From: Acidobacteriaceae bacterium
GTDB lineage: Bacteria > Acidobacteriota > Terriglobia > Terriglobales > SbA1
NCBI GenBank assembly: GCA_003156615.1
Contig: PMHI01000298.1
Span: forward strand, 6,634 to 11,664
Reading direction: 5' to 3'
Length of the DNA stretch: 5,031 nucleotides
Positions 1 through 4,990 of the stretch are shown one piece after another. How positions within the stretch are numbered: position 1 is the stretch's first letter; each line of letters begins with the position of its first letter. The notes under the pieces are model-generated. The model saw nothing but the letters and a program-made list of their open reading frames with translations, was not told where the DNA came from and did not search any database. The translations under genes and the position numbers were made by a program.

Positions 1-147
1 CAGAAGATCCCCCTGCGCCGCCATGCGAAACCCGAAGAGATCGCGGCCCTGTTCGCATTTCTAGCCTCCGACGAAGCAGCCTACGCTACCGGCCACGTCT
101 ACACCCTTGACGGCGGCGAAACCACCGGCGGCCTCGCGAGTCGCTGA
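1..147 (+). CDS. Short-chain dehydrogenase/reductase (SDR), C-terminal end only
   Basis: Reading frame 1 is open from the window edge to a TGA at 145-147 and gives 48 residues. They match the end of classical SDR oxidoreductases: an arginine-rich stretch followed by KPEEIAALFAFLASDEAAY, then ATGHVYTLDGGETTGG. In this family the PEEIA helix, the FLASDEA segment and the G-x-x-x-x-x-DGG strand near the C-terminus help form the substrate pocket and the tetramer interface. The Rossmann NAD(P)-binding motif and the catalytic Ser-Tyr-Lys lie upstream of the window, so substrate and cofactor cannot be named. It is the only plus-strand gene here and converges on the molybdenum cofactor genes, so it is probably functionally unrelated to them. 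The family call is firm and the specific function is unknown. Confidence 0.88.
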   Translation, partial: QKIPLRRHAKPEEIAALFAFLASDEAAYATGHVYTLDGGETTGGLASR

Positions 148-160
148 TTGTCCTCGCGAG
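133..160. repeat. Pair of CTCGCGAG palindromes at the end of the SDR gene
   Basis: The self-complementary octamer CTCGCGAG occurs at 133-140, inside the last SDR codons, and again at 153-160. The two copies are direct repeats that extend to 9 bases (CCTCGCGAG). Because each is a palindrome, they can also pair with one another as an 8-bp stem with a 12-base loop that spans the SDR stop codon. No clear T-run follows, so a role as a terminator is possible but not shown. Confidence 0.4.
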
Positions 161-174
161 CGAGTGAGTTTCTT

Positions 175-190
175 GCTAGAACGCTAGAAC
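175..190. repeat. Two-copy tandem repeat GCTAGAAC
   Basis: GCTAGAAC at 175-182 is repeated perfectly at 183-190 in the convergent spacer. It is a simple short tandem duplication with no recognised function. It is the only obvious structure between the CTCGCGAG pair and the hairpin at 271-292; the rest of the spacer shows nothing I can name. Confidence 0.5.
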
Positions 191-270
191 GAAGAACCCG
201 ACCGTTTCGTTAAATCTTGTGATCCCGACCGGAGCTTCACCCCCGTCGCCTACCTGCCGCCTCGTCGATT

Positions 271-292
271 GGCCCGGCTGAGATCCCGGGCC
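271..292 (-). terminator. GC-rich hairpin just downstream of mog, possible terminator
   Basis: GGCCCGG (271-277) and CCGGGCC (286-292) form a perfect 7-bp all-GC stem with an 8-base loop. On the minus strand the hairpin starts 9 bases after the mog stop codon, where a terminator of the Moco gene cluster would be expected. It lacks the T-run of a classical intrinsic terminator on either strand, so it may instead be a pause or an RNA 3'-end stabiliser. Being symmetrical, it could also serve the converging SDR gene. Confidence 0.35.
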
Positions 293-301
293 CGGCACCG
301 A

Positions 302-814
302 CTAAAAATGTTCCGTCTTCCCATCCAACAAATCTAGCGCATGAGGAATCAGATCCAGCACAGCTTCCAAAGATTCTACCGCACCGCTGGGACTGCCCGG
401 CAGATTCAAAATCAGAGATTTCTCCCGCACGCCGCACACTCCCCGGCTCAAAGCGGCGAATGAAGTTTTCTTCGCACCCTCAAGCCGCATGCGCTCACCC
501 ACGCCATCAATAAGGCGATCGCAAATAGCCTCGGTCGCTTCCGGTGTGACATCGCGCGGAGCGATCCCCGTCCCGCCCGCGGTTACGATGAAACGCGCCT
601 CCAGCGCCAGATGGACGAGGGCATTTTGAATCTGCATGGAATCGTCTTGCACAATCTGCAGAGCGACAACGCGAAAACCAGATTTCTTCAGGACTTCGGC
701 AACCGCAGGCCCGGAAAGATCCGCGCGCTCCCCGCGGGCGCAGGAATCACTGACTGTGACCACTGCGGCCGTGAAAACCACCGGCGCTGTTTCCTCAGCT
801 ATCGAGGAGGACAT
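302..814 (-). CDS. mog: MogA/MoaB-family molybdopterin adenylyltransferase
   Basis: The 170-residue protein is a single MoCF (MogA/MoaB/Cnx1G) domain. MogA-type enzymes use ATP to adenylylate molybdopterin in the cytoplasm, making the substrate on which MoeA inserts molybdate. Visible family signatures are TVSDSC near residues 20-25, DLSGP at 32-36, [17 protein letters not shown] at 78-94 (the nucleotide/pterin-binding GGTG and RDVTPE), GVGERMR at 104-110 and NLPGSPSGA at 137-145. The RDVTPEAT form and overall length fit MogA better than MoaB, but paralogues in this family are hard to separate by eye. I chose the ATG at 812-814 because a purine-rich GGAAGAGGAAGAAG sits directly in front of it. 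A GTG at 859 would add 15 residues with no family similarity. The start lies inside the response regulator gene (20-base overlap), so translational coupling is likely. It is the last gene of the cluster. Confidence 0.9.
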   Translation of the reverse strand: MSSSIAEETAPVVFTAAVVTVSDSCARGERADLSGPAVAEVLKKSGFRVVALQIVQDDSMQIQNALVHLALEARFIVTAGGTGIAPRDVTPEATEAICDRLIDGVGERMRLEGAKKTSFAALSRGVCGVREKSLILNLPGSPSGAVESLEAVLDLIPHALDLLDGKTEHF

Positions 815-1679
815 CTTCTTCCTCTTCCGTCCGCCCACCAGCAGCGCTGCTACCCGCACTCGTGCTGGTCACACCAGCGTCGGCCCCGCCGCTCGCACTG
901 GCGATGGCAGCGCTCTCAACGCTCTCTCCTACGGCTTCCGCTTCGGCCTCCGCTCCGCCATCGCGCTGCGATTCGTCGAGCAGCCGCAGGCCCTCCATCA
1001 GCAGACCCTGAGTGTTGAGCTTCGTGGTTTCCTGATCGGTCTTGCCCTCGAAGTTGAGTTCGAAGTTGCCGCCGGTCCAACGCAAAACCTTGAAGACGGC
1101 TTCATCTCCCGACAAAGCTCCGTAAGTCGCGTGCTTGACCTGACCTTCCACAAAAAACACTTCGCACTTCTCGCCCTCATTGTTCAGCTTGAGCTGGCAG
1201 CTCTTGCGTCCCATTTCAAGCGACTGCATCAGGTCTATCACATTCATCTGCGAGAGGTTCCCGCGCACCACGCCATCGGAAGGCGCGGTCTTAGCCATCT
1301 TTTCGAGAGCGATACGGTCCACGGTACGCTTGATGCGCCGCGTAGCTTCTCTCAGGAAGAAAGGTTTGGCAATGTAGTCGTCGGCCGCATCCTGAGGAGA
1401 TAGGCGCTCATCGATGTCGGTCCGGCTCGCCATCAAGATCGCGGAGAAATTTGCCGTAGCCGGCCGGCTCTTAAGCTTCTCGATCAACTGCCGCCCATCC
1501 ATCCCCGGCATGCGGTAGTCGCAGATGACAAGGTCCGGAGGATCGTCGACAGCCTTGAGCAAGGCGTCGGCAGCATCGCCCGCAGCCACCACGTGCGCGA
1601 AGGAAACCAGCGCATGCTCCAGCATCCCCAGCACCATCGGGTTGTCATCCACCAAAAGAAGTTTGACGTCGTTCGCCAT
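795..1679 (-). CDS. Response regulator: CheY-like receiver plus DUF4388 (PatA-N/PATAN) domain
   Basis: The protein has 294 residues. Residues 4-122 form a receiver domain with the full active site: acidic pair D11/D12, phospho-acceptor D54 in [11 protein letters not shown]85 in the Thr/Ser switch position and K105-P106 in YIAKPF. It should therefore be phosphorylated by a histidine kinase not present here. Residues about 137-235 match DUF4388, the PatA N-terminal-like (PATAN) domain: [16 protein letters not shown], then a [10 protein letters not shown] strand-turn and [18 protein letters not shown]. This domain is regarded as a protein-interaction module; no DNA-binding or enzymatic output domain is visible. 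Residues 240-294 are a low-complexity Ala/Ser/Glu/Gly tail ending [10 protein letters not shown], probably disordered. The ATG at 1677-1679 starts 4 bases after the moaC stop and places the receiver at the usual position; a start at 1721 would run back into moaC. The gene overlaps mog by 20 bases. Family assignment is firm; its target is unknown. Confidence 0.9.
   Translation of the reverse strand: MANDVKLLLVDDNPMVLGMLEHALVSFAHVVAAGDAADALLKAVDDPPDLVICDYRMPGMDGRQLIEKLKSRPATANFSAILMASRTDIDERLSPQDAADDYIAKPFFLREATRRIKRTVDRIALEKMAKTAPSDGVVRGNLSQMNVIDLMQSLEMGRKSCQLKLNNEGEKCEVFFVEGQVKHATYGALSGDEAVFKVLRWTGGNFELNFEGKTDQETTKLNTQGLLMEGLRLLDESQRDGGAEAEAEAVGESVESAAIASASGGADAGVTSTSAGSSAAGGRTEEEEDVLLDS
815..828 (-). 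promoter_or_regulatory. Shine-Dalgarno region of mog, inside the upstream gene
   Basis: On the minus strand GGAAGAGGAAGAAG runs straight into the mog ATG, with AGAGG 6 bases from it. The same bases encode the glutamate run near the C-terminus of the response regulator. This is the strongest ribosome-binding candidate among the internal genes and decides the mog start. Confidence 0.65.
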
Positions 1680-1683
1680 GGAT

Positions 1684-2154
1684 TCACTTCGTGCGGCGGT
1701 ACTCCCCGCTCTTGCCCCCACTCTTCCGCTCCAACACTATCTCCTGAATCTTAACTCCTTTATCCACCCCCTTAAGCATGTCATACAGAACCAGCGCTGA
1801 AATACTGGCGGCTACCAGGGCTTCCATCTCTACTCCGGTTGCGGCGGTGGTTGCGACTTTGGTGGTGATGGCGACGCCATTCTCGCATAGGCGCATCTCG
1901 ACATCAACGTGGGAGAGAGGCAGGGCGTGGCACATCGGGATCAACTCGGAGGTGCGCTTGGCGGCCATGATTCCGGCGATGCGCGCTACTTCGAGCGGAT
2001 CGCCCTTGGGATTGTTGGGCAGCGCTCTCAGCACGGCCGGCTTCATCTGCACGAAGGCGCTGGCTTCGGCCTCGCGCCTGGTGGGGGCTTTGCCGGAGAC
2101 ATCGACCATGCGGGCGCGGCCGGCTGCGTCGTAGTGGGAGAGCTTTTTCGCCAT
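1684..2154 (-). CDS. moaC: Cyclic pyranopterin monophosphate synthase MoaC
   Basis: MoaC, a cytosolic hexamer, converts the MoaA product 3',8-cyclo-GTP into cyclic pyranopterin monophosphate, the first stable Moco intermediate. The 156-residue product is full length for the family. It shows MVDVSGK at 16-22, KGDPLEVARIAGIMAAKRT at 50-68, LIPMCHALPLSHV at 71-83, TGVEMEALVAAS at 106-117, YDMLK at 124-128 and KSGGKSG at 144-150. By alignment from memory with E. coli MoaC, K50, H76, D125 and K128 correspond to conserved active-site residues K51, H77, D128 and K131. The usual CHPL is CHAL here, a small departure. The ATG at 2152-2154 has a modest AGAAG 6 bases upstream and gives the expected N-terminus. 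It is separated from moeA by 187 bases containing a repeat, and is followed after 4 bases by the response regulator gene. Very secure. Confidence 0.96.
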   Translation of the reverse strand: MAKKLSHYDAAGRARMVDVSGKAPTRREAEASAFVQMKPAVLRALPNNPKGDPLEVARIAGIMAAKRTSELIPMCHALPLSHVDVEMRLCENGVAITTKVATTAATGVEMEALVAASISALVLYDMLKGVDKGVKIQEIVLERKSGGKSGEYRRTK

Positions 2155-2202
2155 GCGGAACTTCTATCTTACATGGGATGCAGTAAGGGAGAGACCACCT
2201 CG

Positions 2203-2274
2203 ACGGCTAGAAGCCGTGTTGGTTTTGCTCCCTCTATCGCAGCCGTGAAGGGCTGCGCCAGCCAGAATCGGAGG
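2203..2274. repeat. Dispersed-type repeat with two hairpins in the moeA-moaC spacer
   Basis: The spacer 2155-2341 holds no gene. ACGGCT (2203-2208) pairs with AGCCGT (2212-2217) across a 3-base loop. CGCAGCC (2238-2244) pairs perfectly with GGCTGCG (2251-2257) across a 6-base loop. The stretch around the second hairpin, read on the minus strand, translates spuriously as WLAQPFTAA, which I recognise as a recurrent non-coding repeat product in acidobacterial genomes. The repeat lies in the moaC leader, so the hairpins would be in the transcript if moeA and moaC are cotranscribed. I see no convincing moaC promoter; a TAAGAT close to the start lacks a suitably spaced -35 box. Confidence 0.6.
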
Positions 2275-2281
2275 TTGTCGG

Positions 2282-2307
2282 CAATCTGAGTTTGTAGACA
2301 ATCTGAG
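2282..2307. repeat. CAATCTGAG direct repeat between moeA and moaC
   Basis: CAATCTGAG occurs at 2282-2290 and again at 2299-2307, so the copies start 17 bases apart. It lies between the moeA stop and the hairpin repeat. It could be a duplication at a repeat-insertion edge or a regulator half-site pair; neither is shown by the sequence. Confidence 0.4.
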
Positions 2308-2341
2308 ACGGACCTCGCTTCTCCAGGCAAGAAGGTGCAGC

Positions 2342-3634
2342 TCACTCGAGCATTACGGCGATCCACTCGCCTGCGAGGATGTGTTCGCGATCGGGCGGGA
2401 CTACGATGTAGCAATTCGAGAGGGCTCGGGCGGCGATGTCGCCTGATCCCTGCCAGGGCACAAGGTCCGCGTGTGAGTCTTCATAGTTGCCGGAAAGGAT
2501 CGCGGGGAGGAATCTGGTCAGCCCGGTCTTGATGCGGATATCGGATTTCAGACGGGCATGGAGGAAGGTGAGCGGGCGCGGGGACATTCCTCCAAGTGCT
2601 TCGATCATCCGCTTCGCGAAGATTTCGAAGGTGACCATGGTGGAGATCGGGTTGCCGGGGAGACCGAAGAAATATCTGTGCTGGTCTTGGTGCGAGAGCG
2701 GGGCTGAAGTCCCTTCGCGGGCAGGAGTGCCCACGCCACACGAGCCTACTTGGCCGAATACTACCGGCCCTCCCGGTTGGATTTTTGCTCCTGTGAAGAA
2801 GAATTCGGCTTTCAGGTCGGATAGGACTTGCTCGACCAAGTCGTAGCGTCCCATGGAGACTCCCCCGGTCATGATCAGCAGGTCTGATTGCAGGCCTTCT
2901 TCGATCAGTTGCCGCAGACGGCGCGGTTCGTCGGGAGCGATGGGCAGGAGCACGGGATCGCCCCCGGCTTTCTTGATCTGCACCGCCAGCGAATAGGTGT
3001 TGGAGTTGCGGATCTGCGTGGGGCCAAGTTCGCGATCGAGGTCGACAATCTCGTCGCCGGTGGTGAGAACGGTAACGCGCGGACGAACGAAAACCCGCAG
3101 CCGCGATCTGCCGACCGAGGCAGCGAGTGCTATGGCGGTTTCGTTGAGCCGCGTGCCTCGATCGAGCAGGAGGCTGCCGTGTTTGGCTTCGGCTCCCTGC
3201 CTGACAATGTTTTCGCCGGGCGCGGCACTCTTTGTTATTTCGACAGAGTCTGCTTGCGGCGACGTGTATTCCACCATTACCACGGCGTCTGCGCCTTGCG
3301 GGACTGGTGCGCCGGTCATGATCGAATATCCTTGGCCGCGATTCAGCGCGGGTGCCAGTTGTAGCGAGCCTGCTTTGATTTCTCCGATTACCTTGACCTT
3401 GGCTGGAAGCGTTTCGAGGTCGGCGGCGCACACTGCGTAGCCATCGCGCGTGGCGCGCGGAAAGGGAGGGATGTCGCGGTCGGCAGTGATCGGCTCCGCC
3501 AGCACGCGCCCGGCCGCTTGGAGCAAAGCTAGCATTTCGTCGCCGCGCGGGGCCGCGTGCGAAGCCTGCTCCTCGACTACGCGGCGGGCGTCTTCAAAGC
3601 TCAGGACGAGGGATCGGGTTGGCGGCTCTGCCAT
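2342..3634 (-). CDS. moeA: Molybdopterin molybdenumtransferase MoeA, with an in-frame insertion
   Basis: MoeA inserts molybdate into adenylylated molybdopterin, the last general step of Moco synthesis. The 430-residue product follows the family throughout: FPRATRDGYAV at 58-68 (D64 matches E. coli D59), IMTGAPVPQGADAVVMVE at 105-122, TTGDEIVDL at 191-199, the MoCF-type MTGGVSMGRYD at 255-265, QPGGP at 286-290, FGLPGNPIST at 323-332, and a domain IV ending with SNCYIVVPPDREHILAGEWI. Residues about 298-320 are an extra segment between VFG and FGLPGNP, where E. coli MoeA has only a few residues; it resembles a translated dispersed repeat. The KPGKP motif reads QPGGP, a change also seen in some other MoeA proteins. 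I chose the ATG at 3632-3634 because it places the N-terminus about ten residues before the conserved LSFEDA. A GTG at 3688 would add 18 unrelated residues. Its own Shine-Dalgarno sequence is poor. It lies 201 bases downstream of the pilus ATPase gene. Confidence 0.95.
   Translation of the reverse strand: MAEPPTRSLVLSFEDARRVVEEQASHAAPRGDEMLALLQAAGRVLAEPITADRDIPPFPRATRDGYAVCAADLETLPAKVKVIGEIKAGSLQLAPALNRGQGYSIMTGAPVPQGADAVVMVEYTSPQADSVEITKSAAPGENIVRQGAEAKHGSLLLDRGTRLNETAIALAASVGRSRLRVFVRPRVTVLTTGDEIVDLDRELGPTQIRNSNTYSLAVQIKKAGGDPVLLPIAPDEPRRLRQLIEEGLQSDLLIMTGGVSMGRYDLVEQVLSDLKAEFFFTGAKIQPGGPVVFGQVGSCGVGTPAREGTSAPLSHQDQHRYFFGLPGNPISTMVTFEIFAKRMIEALGGMSPRPLTFLHARLKSDIRIKTGLTRFLPAILSGNYEDSHADLVPWQGSGDIAARALSNCYIVVPPDREHILAGEWIAVMLE
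2675..2743. repeat. GHSCP-type dispersed repeat inside moeA
   Basis: This stretch encodes MoeA residues 298-320, absent from ordinary MoeA. It contains a perfect 5-bp hairpin GGGCA-GGAG-TGCCC at 2719-2732. In another frame of the minus strand it reads VWRGHSCPRRDFSPALA, a spurious peptide I associate from memory with a short repeat scattered through acidobacterial genomes. It keeps the moeA frame open, so the gene appears intact. Borders are approximate, set from the protein comparison. Confidence 0.6.
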
Positions 3635-3685
3635 CCTAGAGATAATAGCGGAGCGCCGCTCTTCCAGGTTATGAGGCTTGCGGCC

Positions 3686-3710
3686 CACCTGAAGCCGTGC
3701 TCATTCCCGA
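3686..3710. repeat. Short repeat-like segment with GAAGCCGTG, upstream of moeA
   Basis: CACCTGAAGCCGTGCTCATTC lies at 3686-3706, just upstream of moeA. Its core GAAGCCGTG (3691-3699) recurs in the same orientation at 2210-2218 in the other repeat-bearing spacer, preceded in both by CT and followed two bases later by T. It resembles the edge of a dispersed acidobacterial intergenic repeat. Borders and family are uncertain. Confidence 0.35.
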
Positions 3711-3728
3711 GCCTCAATTTCCCGCACC

Positions 3729-3792
3729 GTTTGAGAAAAGCAGGTCCCTTCACTACGCCGCCGCTGGCGCTCCAGCTCCGCTCGGGATGACA
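3729..3792. repeat. HPERS-type dispersed intergenic repeat
   Basis: The 201-base spacer between the pilus ATPase gene and moeA (3635-3835) has no credible gene. It carries a segment running from AAAGCAGGTCCCTTCACTAC to GCTCGGGATGACA. On the minus strand this translates spuriously as CHPERSWSASGGVVKG. The pattern (ATCCCGAGCGGAGC, then GTGAAGGGACCTGC) matches, from memory, a very common short repeat in acidobacterial and other soil bacterial genomes. An internal GCTGG-CGCT-CCAGC hairpin lies at 3763-3776. It may separate the ATPase transcript from moeA. No promoter for moeA is clear. Confidence 0.65.
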
Positions 3793-3835
3793 GACTGTCC
3801 TTGGATTTCTGACTCGGGACGCCGGATGCATGCTG

Positions 3836-4981
3836 CTACCGGGCCAGTTCCTGGCCCAACACCGTAGGGTTGCTGGCATAGAAGAGCCCGGTTTCTAGGT
3901 CGATTACGCGCTCGCGGACGAGTTGGGCGATTTCGCTATCCAAGTGTTGCATGCCTTCGGATGCGCCGGCCTTCATAGCGTCGAGCAAGGTCTTGCCGTC
4001 GCGCTCGCCTTTTTCGATGCACTCGCGGGTGCGGGCATTGGCTTTCAGAATTTCGGTGACTGGGACGCGGCCGCTGCGATCGGTCCTGGGCAAGAGGCGC
4101 TGGCCGATGATGTAGCGGAATGATTTGGCGAAGCGCTCGCGCACACTTTGCTGTTCACCGGGCGAGAACGAACTGACAATGCGCTCGACGGTCTTGGGTG
4201 CGTCCATGGTGTTCAGGCTGGAAAGTACGAGGTGGCCGGTTTCGGCTGCTTCCAGGACGCTCTCGATGGTTTGGCGGTCGCGCATCTCGCCGACCAGAAT
4301 GACCTTGGGCGCCTGCCGCAACGCAGAGCGCAGGGCGTGAGCGAAGCTGGGAGTATCGCTATGCAACTCGCGCTGATGAATGGTGGAGCACTTGTGGTTG
4401 TGCAGGAACTCGATGGGATCTTCAATGGTGATGATGTGATAATTCTTCTCGCGATTGATGCAGTCGAGCAGCACGGCCAGAGTGGAGGACTTGCCCGATC
4501 CGCCCGGCCCGGTCACCAGCACGATTCCATCGCGCAGGCTGGCTACATCGGCGAGGTGCGAAGGCAAACGCAGGGAAGCAAAATTAGGGATGGCGGTGGG
4601 AATTACGCGCATCACGACCGCGCAACTGCCACGCTGGATGAAGATATTTACGCGAAAGCGGGCGACGCCGGCCAATCCGTACGATATGTCACAGGAGCCG
4701 TGTTCGCGCAGGCTTGCAACCGCCTGCTTATTGTCGCCAATCAGATCGGCGGCCATGTGGCGCGTGTCATCGGTAGTAAGAGTGACCAATCCCTTGACCT
4801 GGACTGGAATGAGGTGGCCCTGGACCTGCACCTGAGGAGGGCGTCCGGGAGAAAAAACGAGATCGCTGATTCTGTCGGCGGCAGCGAGCATCGCGCCCAG
4901 CAAAGCGGGCGTAGCCACTTTGCCACTGCCGGAATAGCCTTCCAAAGAAATTGAAATTGCGGCGTTGCCAGGTGCTGCCAT
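3836..4981 (-). CDS. pilT: PilT/PilU-family type IV pilus retraction ATPase
   Basis: The 381-residue protein is a secretion-superfamily hexameric ATPase of the PilT/PilU group, which powers type IV pilus retraction at the cytoplasmic face of the inner membrane. The N-terminal PAS-like domain is recognisable at 36-60 (ISDLVFSPGRPPQVQVQGHL). The ATPase core has Walker A GPGGSGKSST at 158-167, Asp box ITIEDPIEFLH at 184-194, QRE at 203-205, Walker B VILVGEMRD at 227-235 and His box ETGHLVLSSLNT at 247-258. The C-terminal AMKAGASEGMQ (335-345) corresponds to the AIRxG-type motif of retraction ATPases; the EGMQ form leans to PilU or PilT2. The second His-box histidine (LHT in PilT) is asparagine N257. 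No pilB, pilC or pilin gene is in view, so PilT versus PilU is undecided. The ATG at 4979-4981 follows AGAGGTGG, and the length is normal for the family. Confidence 0.9.
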   Translation of the reverse strand: MAAPGNAAISISLEGYSGSGKVATPALLGAMLAAADRISDLVFSPGRPPQVQVQGHLIPVQVKGLVTLTTDDTRHMAADLIGDNKQAVASLREHGSCDISYGLAGVARFRVNIFIQRGSCAVVMRVIPTAIPNFASLRLPSHLADVASLRDGIVLVTGPGGSGKSSTLAVLLDCINREKNYHIITIEDPIEFLHNHKCSTIHQRELHSDTPSFAHALRSALRQAPKVILVGEMRDRQTIESVLEAAETGHLVLSSLNTMDAPKTVERIVSSFSPGEQQSVRERFAKSFRYIIGQRLLPRTDRSGRVPVTEILKANARTRECIEKGERDGKTLLDAMKAGASEGMQHLDSEIAQLVRERVIDLETGLFYASNPTVLGQELAR

Positions 4982-4982
4982 T

Positions 4983-4990
4983 CCACCTCT
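4983..4990 (-). promoter_or_regulatory. Ribosome-binding site of the pilus ATPase gene
   Basis: On the minus strand AGAGGTGG ends one base before the ATG, with its AGAGG core 4 bases away. It supports the chosen start. Further upstream (4991-5031) an AT-richer TAAGAATAAG could contain a -10 box, but any -35 box would fall at or beyond the window edge, so no promoter is called. Confidence 0.55.

Noticed and set aside
636..1403. A 255-codon open frame on the plus strand opposite the response regulator and mog
   Set aside because: It is antisense to two genes with clear family motifs, its product has no recognisable domain, and long antisense open frames are expected in GC-rich coding DNA.
1700..1721. 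Alternative upstream start for the response regulator at 1721
   Set aside because: It would overlap moaC and add 14 residues unlike any receiver N-terminus; the ATG at 1679 fits the family.
2155..2341. Possible Moco riboswitch ahead of moaC
   Set aside because: The position is suggestive, but the hairpins look like a dispersed repeat and I cannot recognise the conserved Moco RNA core. A covariance-model search would settle it.
2169..2414. An 81-codon minus-strand open frame between moeA and moaC
   Set aside because: It overlaps the moeA 3' end and consists mainly of repeat translation (WLAQPFTAA); no family or good start signal.
2481..3431. A 316-codon minus-strand open frame inside moeA
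   Set aside because: The product is extremely rich in Arg and Ser and is a shifted frame of moeA, whose own frame carries every family motif.
3601..3879. A 92-codon minus-strand open frame covering the spacer upstream of moeA
   Set aside because: Its peptide (CHPERS and similar) is the translation of a dispersed repeat, and it overlaps both neighbours.
4919..4933. SGSGK near the N-terminus of the pilus ATPase (residues 17-21), resembling a second P-loop
   Set aside because: It is followed by Val rather than Ser/Thr and lies in a flexible N-terminus; the true Walker A is at residues 158-167.
4148..4954. A 268-codon open frame on the plus strand opposite the pilus ATPase gene
   Set aside because: It mirrors the codon bias of the real gene, shows no domain and has no convincing ribosome-binding site.
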